From Phycisphaera sp. (GTDB lineage Bacteria; Planctomycetota; Phycisphaerae; Phycisphaerales; UBA1924): DNA of 64,000 bases. The notes under the pieces were generated by a model, which saw only the letters and a program-made list of their open reading frames with translations, did not search any database and was not told the origin of the DNA. Where the stretch lies: positions 2,475,205 through 2,539,204 of the forward strand of contig CP098402.1 of NCBI GenBank assembly GCA_025916675.1. Reading direction: 5' to 3'. Below are positions 31,454 through 41,995 of the stretch, one piece after another. How positions within the stretch are numbered: the first letter of the stretch is position 1; every line of letters starts with the position of its first letter. The translations under genes and the position numbers were made by a program.

Positions 31454-34400
31454 TCAGAGGCGAGACAGGATCGAATCGAGCAGCGACTGCGAGTTCTGCT
31501 GGCCCAGGAAGAACTGGGTGTCTTCCAACTGATCGAAGCGGCTCGACAACGGACGGGCAAACGCCGGGATGATGTAGTCGCCTGTGGGCAGGTTGCCCGG
31601 GCTATTGGCCGCGAACACGTCGACGTTCGCACCCAGTCCGGTCTGGAACGTTGCCCGCAAGCCGAGCAACTCTCCAACACGGCGGCCAACGGCGGCCGAC
31701 AGCGCGTCGGTCAGATCGCGCACCTCGGCGTCCGAGGGGTTGAAGCCAAGGGCGGTGAGCTGTGGCACGAAGACCGCGGCTTCGTCGTTGCGGTCGGCAT
31801 TGAACGGATCGGACCGCTCGGCATAGCCGTAGATCTCCTCGAAGCCAAGGCCGAAGCCACCGACACCGAAGTCGAACGGGTTGAAGAAGAAGCTGAGCGG
31901 ATCGGCCGAGAAGGTGAAGTTGATCGGATCATTCGAGTCGGTCACGAAGACCGTCGAGAAGTCTTGGCCCTGGAAGGCGCTCGCGTTGCCCGAGAACGTG
32001 ATGTCGTAGCCGGCACCCTGGAAGATGTCGTTGAGGTTATCGACCAGCTCGCGCTGGACGAACGTGTCGACAGGCAGGCCATCGATCGTGCCGCTGAAGC
32101 CCAGAGCACGACTGGAGAAGGGCAGCAGGTCGGTTTCAACGCCGCCAACCTCCAGCCAATCGACACTACCGCCGTTGAACTCGAGCAGTACGTTCTGGCT
32201 CTGCGTCTGGATCTCGCCCGACACCGAGTCGTCGCCGGTGCCGCGGATGCCATCGGCACCCACGTTGAGCGTGTATCGGAATCGGCCCTCGACGATGCGC
32301 TGGGGATCGTCGAAGGTGCCGAACGTGCCATCGGGGCCAGCGAAGGCCGCAACACTTGGGCCGCGACGCGTGCGCTCGATCTCGACAACATAATCGGCGT
32401 TGAACACGCCCTGGATATAGAAGGCGTAGGTACCCGTCTCTGGTGCCTGGGCGACGATGAAGAAGTCGCCGTTCTCGTCCGTGCCGTAGGTCAGCAGGTC
32501 GTCTTGAGCGAAGACCTCCGAACCCGTGCCCGAGATCGTCGCGAACTCGCTGGGCGAGAAGACGATTTCACCGTCGCCCACGCCCGTGGAATTGGTCGTG
32601 TTGAACAGGCCGAACTGCACCGCGCCGGAGAAGTCCTGGAGGATGGTGTCCAGGGTGCCCACGGCCTGCCGGCCGCCGAGGTCGGCACCGGTCTCCGAGA
32701 GCTTGACCGTCAGGCGGAACTCGTCGCCCGCCTGGATGGCCTGGCGGTTGTTGAGGTGGAAGACGTCCACATCGGGAGCGATCAGGCCGGGCACGCCGCT
32801 GGCACCCGTCTCGCCGATGGCCGAAGTCACCTCGATCAGGCTCACACCGCTTGGCAATCGCGAGGACACGACGCCGTCTCCGTCGGTGCCGGTGATCACA
32901 CCGGTCTCGGCATTGCGTGTGAAGGTGTACGCGCCAATCGTCACGGACGCCCGATCGTCGTCGGAGCCCAGAACGCCATCCACACCCGAGAACGATTGGG
33001 CGAAGGGCGCTTCCACAAGGTCGCGGCCATTGCCGGCGTTGGTGCTGGCGCTGAAGCCCGAATCGCCATCGTCAAAGACGTTGAGCGTAATCGAGTAGCT
33101 TCCGACGATGCCAGCCGCAGGAGCAATGTTTTCCACCACGGCTGGATCGAACGGCGTGTTCGAATCGGTCGTGTTGGACACCGCGATAAAGAACGTACCC
33201 GTCTGGGTGATCAGGTAGTTGTTGCCGAACGTCACCACGCCCTCGCGGAGTTGGCTGGTTTCGGCAGGCAGCGTCACGCTGGCGGTGTCGATGCCAAGCT
33301 GGGGGTTCTGCCCGGGCGAGAAGAAGTCGATGAACGCGTTGAACGCCGAACCCGTGTTCGCACCAACCTGCAGGATCTGCCCGGCCTGGAGTGTGATGGA
33401 GTACAGGTCCACGTCGCTGGCCAGCGAGAAGGCCTGGGCATCGGTATCGGGGTGGTCGCCGATGAAGCCACGAAGCGTGTAGACCGTGTTGGTGTCGGGA
33501 AGGGCGTCGGGCTGGAACTTGCTGTCCAGGGCCGTATCCAGGTTGCCGGGGCCGTAGAAGTCGACCCGGCCCGGGCCAAGGAATCCGCGGTCGATGGTGA
33601 CCACGTTTGGCGTGATCTTGTCGCCCACGTCGCCAACGAACGCGTCGCCCGCGAAGAACCGATCGGGATCGGCAAACCCGTCGCCGTCGGCATCCAACCG
33701 AGCGGCGGCGTTCTGTCCACGCACCACGTCGGGATCGAGTTCGAAGCGATACAGGCCCGGGCCGGCCACGCCCGGGAGCTGCGGCAGGTCGCGACGGGTC
33801 ACGATATCGGAGAACGTGATGACCGCGGCGTTTTCGGCCGAGTCGTACTCGAACAGGTAATCCTGGCCCTCATCGAGGCGGATCTTCACGATGCCGCCGT
33901 CGCGGACTTCGCTGATGATCAGCCCGTCACGCAGGGTTTGGGCGTTCATCTCCTGGTTAAAGAAGACACGGGCGATGTAGATGCCGCCATCAAAAACAAC
34001 CTCGATGTCGTTCACCTGCACGACTTGGGGCAGTGTCGCCAGCGTTGACACGGTGAAGTTGCGCTGCTGGGTCGTGGCCTCACCGTTCACCGTGACGCCG
34101 CCGATGGTTCCGGTGGCGAACACGCCGAAGGTCTCCGAACCACGGTTCGAGCCGACCTGCGTGCCGCCGATCGTGACCGAGCCGATGTCCGAGCGTCCGC
34201 CCGAGACGATGTCATCGGTAGTGCCCAGGAAGCCATCAACCCCTCGGAGCACGCCCGCGCTGATCGAACTCTGCAGGAAGTTACCGCCAACGGTCACCGA
34301 ACCGATGTTGCCGCCGTTGGTCGAGTCGGCATTCGCACCCTCGCCGCCAAAGGCCGCATCTCGGCCAAGGTCGGTGCCAGACATGATCAGGCTGGCCAGC

Positions 34401-37400
34401 ACGTTGGCGGTGATGTCCACACTGCCGATGTTGTTGGCCGCCGAGATGGTCGTGCCCGACATGTCGAACGCGGTCACGCTGGTGATGCCGTTGCCCGAGC
34501 GGATGGAGCTGTTGTTGATCGAGCCGTTGACGAAGAGGGCGCCACGGATGCCATTGTCGACGCTGATGTTGGCCCGCATCGAGCCCTGCACGGTGATGCC
34601 TTCGGTGCCAAAGAGTTGCAGCGTGGGCGTCACGAACTCGCCGGGGAGCTGCGGGGTCGATCCACCGAGATCGCCGTTGACGGTGAGCTGGCGGAGCAGC
34701 GTGGCACTGATCGTGCCGCTGGTCAGCAGCGAGCCGGTCTCGAGCAATTGGACGTCGTTACCGACGAGGATGTTGCCCGAGCCCTGGAAGCCATCCAATA
34801 CGATCTCGCGGGCGTAGCCGTCGACGACGATGTTCGAGTTGCCGAACATCACCGCCTGAACCTCGATGCGTCCCATCGACGCGTCGTCGTTGCTTAGGAT
34901 GCTGAAGTCTTCCAGGGCGCCTGTGTCGCTGGTGATGGTGACGTTGCTGTTGATGCCCGTGCTGATGAGCAGGAGGTGGCCGCCAGCGGCATCCCACACG
35001 GCCGTGCCCGGGCCGCTGAAGCTGATCGTGCCAGACGCCGCGCCGCGGGTGAAGCTGATCGACGTGCCAGAGGCGATGACCTCGCCCAGGGTCGAAAAGT
35101 CGAAGGAACTCTGGTCGGCAACGAAGGACAGAGTGGCAAGGCTATCGCCCACCACCGGGGTGGCCTGGCCGCCCGTGGTGATGCCGGCGCTGCGATTGGG
35201 CAAACCGGTATCGGCGTGGGCGCTCACGTTCGTCACGGTACCGTTCACGGTGACGCCGTCGATGACCGAAACGCCCAGCGTGTGCAGGTCGTCGGCGGTG
35301 TTGTAGATGCCATCGGCCCCGGCCACGATGCCCGCGGACACAGCAACGTCGGTGGCGTCGCCGGCGATGGTCACCTGCCGGACGCGACCGGCCTTGGTCA
35401 CGTCCTCGGCCAGGCCGACTCCGCCCGCGCGACCGTCGGTACCCAGGTCGTAGATGCCGCCGGCCACCAGCAGGTTCGCGGCCGAACCGGAAACTGTGAC
35501 CATGCCCACCGAGTTGCCGGCCACGATCTGCGTGCCGAAGCCGGTGGTGTTGGGGTCGTTGGCGATGTTGCCCTCGCCGTTGACGTTGATCTGTCCGATG
35601 GCATTCTTCGCATGGAAGACGGCCTCGAACACCGAGCCGTTGGTCACGGTGACCACGCCGATGTCGCGACCGGCGGTGATGCTCGGGCCGTCGAAGCCCG
35701 CGCTGATGCCCACATTCGGCGGGAGCTGGTTGCGAAGGGCTTCGGCAGCCACGAAGCTCGAGAGCGCGGGATTGATGCCGATATCACCGAACACGCCATC
35801 CTCGGAGGCGTTGACGGTGATGCTGAAGATGTTCCGGTCGGCATGGACGTCGCCAAGCAGGTGACCGGCGTTGATGACCAGGCTGCCGATATCGCCGTTG
35901 AAGGCCGACACCGAACCGCCAGGCAACAGCGAGCCGTTATTAATGGTGACGCTGCCGATGCCGCCCGAGAAGCTCATGATGTCGCCGGCATAATCGCCGT
36001 TGGCCACGACCGACTCGATGCGGCCGTAGGCCTCGATCGAACCAGAGGGGACGAGGTTATTGCCGGGCAGGCCGGGTCGGGCCCCGATGAGGATCGATCC
36101 CGTGATGGCATTAGCCACACGGATATCCGAGTACAACCCACCATTGGCGACTTCGATGCCCGCCAGGTCGCCGCGGATGAGCAGCACGCCAGGATCGTTG
36201 ATGTCGCCCAGGTTGCGGCCCACGGTCAGGTTGCTCAGCGTACCGCTGATGTCGGTGCTCATGAGCATGTCGCGCGAAGCCACCAGGTTGGCGACCGTGC
36301 CGCGAGGCGTGCGTGTCTCGAGCGAGCCGCGCAGGTCGCCGGCGGTGGCCTCGATGCGGGTCACCGGGCCGGTGGCCAGGATCTCGCCGTCGAAGAGGCT
36401 GGCCACCTGCAGCAGGTCGAGGCGGCCATCGGGACCGGTGACGTTGATGTTGGTCGCCGTGATCTGCTCGGCCATGAGACTCACCAGCGGGCCCGAGACG
36501 TTGATCTCCGAAGCGCGGATGGCCTCGGCTACGGTCATCATCGTCAGCTGACCGGTAATGATCTGGGTCGACCGAATGTTCGTGGCATCGAACGCGCGGA
36601 TCGTGCCAGCCACGCGGATGTCCGACCGTTGGAACAGCCGGCCGTTGATCGACTCACGGACCTCGCCGTTCACTTCGAGGAACGTGTCAGCGAACACGCC
36701 ATTCTCAGAGGTAGCCCCGCCGCCCTGGCCGACGATCAGCGAATCCAGATCACCACCGATGCTGATGAAGGACCGGTAGACTTCTCGGGGCGTGCCGCCG
36801 CCGGTGCTGTTCACGATGTTGCCGGCCTGGATGGTCTCGACCGAATTGTTGAATGACATCTGGACGGCGTCGATATTCCCGTTGAACTGGAAGTCTTCGG
36901 CGCTCAATGCCGCGATGCTCGTGCGGAAGATCGACGAATCGATATCGCTGCTGATGACCCGGATCTCGCCGGTGCGGAGGAAGGCGTCCGCGTAGTTCAC
37001 GCTGACCCAGAATTCGTCCAGGTTGGTCGCACCGATGTAAGCGTCGGTGATATTGCTATTAATCAGTGTGATGTCGTCGATGCCGCTCAAGGGATTCGCG
37101 CCACCCTCGAACACGTTGTTCGCAGCAACGATGCTGCTGGACAAGGTCGCGTTACGAGCCTCCAGGTTGTCGATGTCGTCGACCGCGAAGATACCGGTCG
37201 TCGACAGGCTGTTCTGGGTGCGTTGCGCTAAGCCCATACCAACATCGATGTCGATGATGTCGCCAGCGTAGATCGTGCCGAAGATGCCATCGAAAGCACC
37301 CGGCGTCTGCCCGGCGGGTGTGCCGATCTGGGCATTGACCACCAGGTCCTGGATCACACCCGTGGGGCTCAGGATCACGTCGCCCACACCACCACCCACG

Positions 37401-40400
37401 CGCAGCTGCGTCAGGTTGCCCGTGCGGACGAACAGGCCATCGAGGTACGGATCGAAAGGCGAGCCCACATCGGTCAGGTACGCACCGCCCCCGGGATACG
37501 CGTTGTCGCCCACGGGCCGGTACACCGAACCACCCCAATCGGGGTCGATCACGGCCCCGGGCAGGTCAAACGTGTCGTCGCGGCCGATGCCCTGGATCTG
37601 GTTGTCACCGATGCCCACGAAGGGCGAGATCCGGCGCGGGCCAACCGACGGGAGCTGCGTGCGACCAAGGTCGCCGATGATCTGCACCTCGTTGATGCCC
37701 ACCACATCGATCGCCACGATGTCACCAAGCGGTGTGTTGTTCCGGATGGAATCAAACGCGGCACCACCCGATTGCAGGATCTGCCAGATATCAACCTGGA
37801 CCTCACCAGAAATCTCGATAGACGACTGCGCCGCCGCTCCCGTGATGTCGATCCGGCCGATGCTGATCACGTCATCGGGCGAGCCCTGGAGCGTGTTGAT
37901 GTTGAGGGTTCGGTTTCCGCTCAGATCGGCCTCGATGGTCGCCAGAGCCACGCCCTCGGCCGAATCGATGCCAATGAACCGCAGGAATCCGACGATCGAG
38001 CCGGCGGGACCGGCCCCGTCGATGCTTACGGTGAATCGGCCGCCGGCGTCGTCGACGAGTTCCACCGACTCGCCGATGATCAGATCGATGCCGGCATCGA
38101 CGCCGAAGGTGTTGGTGATGTTCGGCGTGTCCACGAACCGGATGTCGCTGCCCGGGCCAAGGTCGAAGTTCACGCCCTGGCTCGACGTGCGAACATCCGA
38201 GTCGATACCCACGATGACGTCTTCGTCGGAGAAGTCCACATCCTGGGAAACCGCGAAGCCACCGACCGTCGAGCCCGCGCTCGTGATGATGCTCAACGAG
38301 TCGCTGGCCACGTGCGATCCGACCCGGATAAACCCGATGTCACCACGGCCACCGCCCGAGCCCGAGCGGATCACGATCGAGTCGGCCGGGCTCGCCTGGG
38401 GCAGGGCCTGCTGATCGAAATCGTAATCGAGGCCAATCGCCCCCGAGATATCCATGTAGCCGATGCTGCCCGAGATGTTAAAGAGAATCGAACCGGCACC
38501 CGAGTAGAGGTCGCCCTCGGTGGGGCCAGTGCCGATGACCTCCGATTGGCCCGTCACGACGTAGCCAAGATCGCCGCCGACCTGGAAGATCAGCGAGACA
38601 GAGTCCGTTTCGATATCCGAACCGGCATAGAGCTCAAGCAGGCTGCCGGCGATGGTATAGCTGCCGCCCGCAAGGTTCGCGCGTTGGTCATCGGGTTGGC
38701 CAGCGCCGGTGTCATCGTCGCTGAAATTGATGTTGTCGTCGGCGCTGGTATCGCCACCGGCCCCGTCGAGCAGGTGGGTGCCCGCCCGGATCGAGCCCAC
38801 CGAGCCCGAGAGCACGTTGAGCGAAAGGCTCGTACTGACGCCCGACACGCCCGGGCCCAGCGTGTCAGCCGGGAAGCCCATGCCCGAGGCCGTCCGGTAC
38901 GCGCCAAGCGTCACCGGGGCCATGCCCGAGACGTTCAAGGCGTAGAAGCCGCCGGTGGTCACACTCCCCGTGGCAATGGTCGACACGACCAGGTAATACA
39001 CCCCGGCGTACTCAGGCTGGTACTCCATGAAATACCGGCCAGTATTGGTAAACTGTTCGTCGGCGCTGACCCCCGACACCTGGCGTCCACGCGCATCGAC
39101 CAGGCGGAACTCGAAGCTGGGATCGTCGGGCACGCCCTCGACCACCACAGGCCGGCTGCCATCCAACGGGATCGCGAACACGTCGACGTTGTCCTCGCCG
39201 GTGTTGACCGGATCACCAAAGCTCAGGTCGCCCACGATCTGCACCTGGCTGCCGACGTTCCCGATGAATTCGGCGCTGCCGATCGAGTCGTTGCGGAAGT
39301 ACTGCGCTCCAAAGACCGGCGTGACGTCCGTAAAGAACGTGAAGCCGACCGAGTCCGAAATGGCGGCCGAAGACGTCTCGATCGTGCCGCCCAACAACTG
39401 GGCCCGGATCGTGGTCTGGGTATTGTTGTCGTCGGCAGTATCGATGCCCAGCGGGGATTCCAACTCGACGTACCGCACGACATCTCGCGGCTGCCTTAGC
39501 ACCGAAGAGGCCAACTCACCGACCACGGTCGTGTCCATCAGCGAACGCCCGGCGATGTGGACCTGCCCGAGCGTGCGCTCCACAAGGAGCTGCGCCCCGG
39601 TCTTGGTGATCACGTTGCTGTCATCGCCCGACCACAGGCCGGCGTCAGAACTCGACGTCAGCGAGCCAAGGTCACCCTTGACCGTAATCGAGCCCAGGAG
39701 CGAACCGAATCCGAGCTGGTTCGCGGCCCCATTGAACACCGACGAGCCGAACAGCAACCCGTGCACGTTGATCGTGCCGACGTTCTGTGTTCCGAGCGCG
39801 AAAATCCCCTGATCGGGATTAACGAACGAACCCTGGACTGCCGCCCCGAACGGGTCGTACGCCGAAGTGGTCGAGATGTCCCGCACGTACGGCGAACCGA
39901 TGATCACCGATCCAGCCGTGGGGGTGAGGCCATCGACCTCGCGGTCACCACCAGGAACCAGTCGGAAGCCAAAACCGGCGGACTCGAAGTCGTCGGCCAA
40001 TTGGGTCAGGTCATCGATCACGTTGAGCGTGAACCCGAACTGAGAGAAGTCGGCGTCGGGGTCGGGCTCACCGGCCTCGATGTTCGCACCGAACATCGTC
40101 AGCGTCGTAGCCTCGTCCGCGTTCGTGAAGACGATGCGACCGATGCCATCGTTGAACTCGGGGCGACCGTCGTCGTTGGGGTCCACGATGGTCAGCGTGC
40201 CGTTCTCGGGCACACCCAGCGCGATCGTCGCCGAAATCGGTCGGCCGTACAGGTCGAAGAAATTGGCCGTCGTCCCCGCCGTGCCGGCGATGCTGACCAC
40301 CGCCCCGAAGATACGGGTCTCGATCAGATCGACAAAATTGCCAGGAGGCAGAGCGGCCGACACGTTGTCGAACCGGAAGCGATCGCTCGGCCCGCCGATG

Positions 40401-41179
40401 GACTCGAAGCGGATCGCGTCGAACGCGGGTGTGGCTTCGCCGGACACTTCCGGAGGCAGCGAGAACACGAACGTGCCGATGCCATCGCTCGGCCCGCCTC
40501 CGCCGGTTCGGAAGTTCGCCAGCTCGTCCCGGCCCTCGAACGAATCGACGACCTCACCGCGGAACAGCAGCGAGACCCGCGTGTTCTCGAGATCCAATCC
40601 CTGCGTACTCATGAGCGACGGGAGGAAGTCGATCGAGAAGCTCCGGATGCCTCGGAACAACTGCCGATCGTCCTCGGAGTTCAGGAACGAGAAGGTGAAC
40701 TGCTCACCCTCTTGCAGCAGCACTTCGACCTCGCGAGCGTCGTCCTGGGGGTCGACCACACCAGCGGGGAGCACGTACCGGAAATCGGCAGTCGGCGCGA
40801 TGTTGTGACGAACGAAGAGCAAGGAATCGGGAAGCACCGTTTGAGAGATGATCGGTGTGCCCGCGGCACCGGCGTCATCGAAGTTCTCTTCGACAACCTC
40901 GTCATCTTCGAGCATGTCGGGAGCATCGGGAGAGAGCAGGTACGGGATCGTGTAGCCGAAGTACGCCTGCGCAAAGCCAATCCCAGTCGTCGGGTCGACA
41001 CTCGACGGATCGATCGTCAGCGCGAAGAGCAACTGACGCGGTTCGAGCGGTTCGACGTCCGGGCGGCTGGCCCGGCCGGCAAGGCCGGCAAGGCGAGACG
41101 CGGCCCCGTGGGCGGCATCCTGCACGAGCGAACGACGGCGAACATACGGGCGGGTCTTTGCACGGCGGTTGGGCTTCAT
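31454..41179 (-). CDS. Giant LEPR-XLL surface protein with beta-solenoid repeats (3,241 residues)
   Basis: A 3,241-residue exported protein. GAGGAG 6 nt before the ATG at 41179 sets the start. The basic N-terminus carries VEPLEPRQLLFALTID (LEPRQLL at residues 45-51), the LEPR-XLL motif found at the start of giant planctomycete surface proteins. Most of the chain is short beta repeats of the kind IGSVTVGGN, GSVTIGGT, IGSVDITAN, which suggests a long right-handed solenoid. Regions like bacterial pre-peptidase C-terminal domains appear near residues 660-740 (NVDVFAIPLDG) and 2590-2700 (DVDLYSITLQAGQ). The final 200 residues resemble a matrixin-like zincin domain, but the expected HExxHxxG helix reads AVGRRVGELLGL, so it would lack the zinc ligands. 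It has its own terminator and stands alone. Confidence 0.85.
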   Translation of the reverse strand: MKPNRRAKTRPYVRRRSLVQDAAHGAASRLAGLAGRASRPDVEPLEPRQLLFALTIDPSSVDPTTGIGFAQAYFGYTIPYLLSPDAPDMLEDDEVVEENFDDAGAAGTPIISQTVLPDSLLFVRHNIAPTADFRYVLPAGVVDPQDDAREVEVLLQEGEQFTFSFLNSEDDRQLFRGIRSFSIDFLPSLMSTQGLDLENTRVSLLFRGEVVDSFEGRDELANFRTGGGGPSDGIGTFVFSLPPEVSGEATPAFDAIRFESIGGPSDRFRFDNVSAALPPGNFVDLIETRIFGAVVSIAGTAGTTANFFDLYGRPISATIALGVPENGTLTIVDPNDDGRPEFNDGIGRIVFTNADEATTLTMFGANIEAGEPDPDADFSQFGFTLNVIDDLTQLADDFESAGFGFRLVPGGDREVDGLTPTAGSVIIGSPYVRDISTTSAYDPFGAAVQGSFVNPDQGIFALGTQNVGTINVHGLLFGSSVFNGAANQLGFGSLLGSITVKGDLGSLTSSSDAGLWSGDDSNVITKTGAQLLVERTLGQVHIAGRSLMDTTVVGELASSVLRQPRDVVRYVELESPLGIDTADDNNTQTTIRAQLLGGTIETSSAAISDSVGFTFFTDVTPVFGAQYFRNDSIGSAEFIGNVGSQVQIVGDLSFGDPVNTGEDNVDVFAIPLDGSRPVVVEGVPDDPSFEFRLVDARGRQVSGVSADEQFTNTGRYFMEYQPEYAGVYYLVVSTIATGSVTTGGFYALNVSGMAPVTLGAYRTASGMGFPADTLGPGVSGVSTSLSLNVLSGSVGSIRAGTHLLDGAGGDTSADDNINFSDDDTGAGQPDDQRANLAGGSYTIAGSLLELYAGSDIETDSVSLIFQVGGDLGYVVTGQSEVIGTGPTEGDLYSGAGSILFNISGSIGYMDISGAIGLDYDFDQQALPQASPADSIVIRSGSGGGRGDIGFIRVGSHVASDSLSIITSAGSTVGGFAVSQDVDFSDEDVIVGIDSDVRTSSQGVNFDLGPGSDIRFVDTPNITNTFGVDAGIDLIIGESVELVDDAGGRFTVSIDGAGPAGSIVGFLRFIGIDSAEGVALATIEADLSGNRTLNINTLQGSPDDVISIGRIDITGAAAQSSIEISGEVQVDIWQILQSGGAAFDSIRNNTPLGDIVAIDVVGINEVQIIGDLGRTQLPSVGPRRISPFVGIGDNQIQGIGRDDTFDLPGAVIDPDWGGSVYRPVGDNAYPGGGAYLTDVGSPFDPYLDGLFVRTGNLTQLRVGGGVGDVILSPTGVIQDLVVNAQIGTPAGQTPGAFDGIFGTIYAGDIIDIDVGMGLAQRTQNSLSTTGIFAVDDIDNLEARNATLSSSIVAANNVFEGGANPLSGIDDITLINSNITDAYIGATNLDEFWVSVNYADAFLRTGEIRVISSDIDSSIFRTSIAALSAEDFQFNGNIDAVQMSFNNSVETIQAGNIVNSTGGGTPREVYRSFISIGGDLDSLIVGQGGGATSENGVFADTFLEVNGEVRESINGRLFQRSDIRVAGTIRAFDATNIRSTQIITGQLTMMTVAEAIRASEINVSGPLVSLMAEQITATNINVTGPDGRLDLLQVASLFDGEILATGPVTRIEATAGDLRGSLETRTPRGTVANLVASRDMLMSTDISGTLSNLTVGRNLGDINDPGVLLIRGDLAGIEVANGGLYSDIRVANAITGSILIGARPGLPGNNLVPSGSIEAYGRIESVVANGDYAGDIMSFSGGIGSVTINNGSLLPGGSVSAFNGDIGSLVINAGHLLGDVHADRNIFSITVNASEDGVFGDIGINPALSSFVAAEALRNQLPPNVGISAGFDGPSITAGRDIGVVTVTNGSVFEAVFHAKNAIGQINVNGEGNIANDPNTTGFGTQIVAGNSVGMVTVSGSAANLLVAGGIYDLGTDGRAGGVGLAEDVTKAGRVRQVTIAGDATDVAVSAGIVAGADGIYNTADDLHTLGVSVIDGVTVNGTVTNVSAHADTGLPNRSAGITTGGQATPVVGDSLATLSFVADQSSFDFSTLGEVIASGTSISFTRGAASGTISFSGPGTAVWDAAGGHLLLISTGINSNVTITSDTGALEDFSILSNDDASMGRIEVQAVMFGNSNIVVDGYAREIVLDGFQGSGNILVGNDVQLLETGSLLTSGTISATLLRQLTVNGDLGGSTPQLPGEFVTPTLQLFGTEGITVQGSMRANISVDNGIRGALFVNGSINNSSIRSGNGITSVTAFDMSGTTISAANNIGSVDITANVLASLIMSGTDLGRDAAFGGEGANADSTNGGNIGSVTVGGNFLQSSISAGVLRGVDGFLGTTDDIVSGGRSDIGSVTIGGTQVGSNRGSETFGVFATGTIGGVTVNGEATTQQRNFTVSTLATLPQVVQVNDIEVVFDGGIYIARVFFNQEMNAQTLRDGLIISEVRDGGIVKIRLDEGQDYLFEYDSAENAAVITFSDIVTRRDLPQLPGVAGPGLYRFELDPDVVRGQNAAARLDADGDGFADPDRFFAGDAFVGDVGDKITPNVVTIDRGFLGPGRVDFYGPGNLDTALDSKFQPDALPDTNTVYTLRGFIGDHPDTDAQAFSLASDVDLYSITLQAGQILQVGANTGSAFNAFIDFFSPGQNPQLGIDTASVTLPAETSQLREGVVTFGNNYLITQTGTFFIAVSNTTDSNTPFDPAVVENIAPAAGIVGSYSITLNVFDDGDSGFSASTNAGNGRDLVEAPFAQSFSGVDGVLGSDDDRASVTIGAYTFTRNAETGVITGTDGDGVVSSRLPSGVSLIEVTSAIGETGASGVPGLIAPDVDVFHLNNRQAIQAGDEFRLTVKLSETGADLGGRQAVGTLDTILQDFSGAVQFGLFNTTNSTGVGDGEIVFSPSEFATISGTGSEVFAQDDLLTYGTDENGDFFIVAQAPETGTYAFYIQGVFNADYVVEIERTRRGPSVAAFAGPDGTFGTFDDPQRIVEGRFRYTLNVGADGIRGTGDDSVSGEIQTQSQNVLLEFNGGSVDWLEVGGVETDLLPFSSRALGFSGTIDGLPVDTFVQRELVDNLNDIFQGAGYDITFSGNASAFQGQDFSTVFVTDSNDPINFTFSADPLSFFFNPFDFGVGGFGLGFEEIYGYAERSDPFNADRNDEAAVFVPQLTALGFNPSDAEVRDLTDALSAAVGRRVGELLGLRATFQTGLGANVDVFAANSPGNLPTGDYIIPAFARPLSSRFDQLEDTQFFLGQQNSQSLLDSILSRL

Positions 41180-41995
41180 GACCGCTCCTCGCTGGCTGTT
41201 GCAACACCGCAACACGCGGTGGTTTCTTCGGGGCTTCCAAACCGGCCGGGGTGGGCTGGTGGCCGGCGTGATCGAGTCATCCGGGGTGGATCACTCGACT
41301 GCGACGCACGCCCGTGGGCGTCGTCGCGGGCCGCTCCCAGGGCCGGGAGGGCCGGGCAGAACGGGGCACCGCGCCAGCCGTCTACCACTCGGATGCGTTG
41401 GGGTCCATCCCAAGCTCGGCCGCGGCACATCCACCCGCGGACCAGAGCCAACAAGCATATCAGACCATTCCCCGCGAGGCTAGCCCCGATGCCGGGCGTT
41501 CGGCCATCAATTCAAGGAATCGATCGGACCACCACTGGGCGTCTTCCGTCAAGCCGATCATCTGCGAGCCTCCCGGATCGGGAACACACCGGTGAGGCGT
41601 CCACCCCGACCGGCCTTTATCCGTACAAACTTCGGGCCCAAGCAATCCAAGACCAACCATCAATTCTAAAAACCTGGTCATTGGGGTGCTCACCTTCGGG
41701 CCACGCTGCCGACAAGCGGGGGTCGGCGGGCCCTCGGGCGGGGTCGACGGGGGGCCGACCCAAGCCATGCACTCTTGTACGCCGGGCAATCCAGATGGTT
41801 GCAGCCGACCGATAGTCCGCAAGATTCCGCGAACAACCGAGCGAATCGCGCCAGCCAGACAACTCCGGCCAGCCGGCTGGCAAACCGGCTAGGCCATTTC
41901 CCGAGCCGACCGATCTAACCGACAGGAAGACGCGTATCGTATGGGGACCCGCACACGATCCTTATAGGACGTGCCGGGAGAGAGGGAGGCACCCG
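41180..41995. other. 816-bp intergenic region between divergent genes
   Basis: It must hold the promoters of the giant surface protein gene (-) and the membrane protein gene (+). A 14-bp perfect palindrome GCCAGCCGGCTGGC lies at 41868-41881 and TATAGG at 41963-41968. A 120-codon minus-strand frame (41460-41822) contains the hexapeptide RFLELM twice but has no start signal or recognisable fold. I see no other structure. Confidence 0.5.

Noticed and set aside
31427-34048. An 873-codon open frame on the plus strand opposite the giant surface protein gene
   Set aside because: It is antisense to a gene with ribosome binding site, LEPR-XLL motif and terminator. Its translation is rich in Arg, Glu and His in the pattern expected from the complement of GC-rich codons, with no recognisable domain.
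41460-41822. A 120-codon minus-strand frame in the region upstream of the membrane protein gene
   Set aside because: It has a repeated RFLELM but no ribosome binding site, no fold-like pattern and mixed composition; probably chance.
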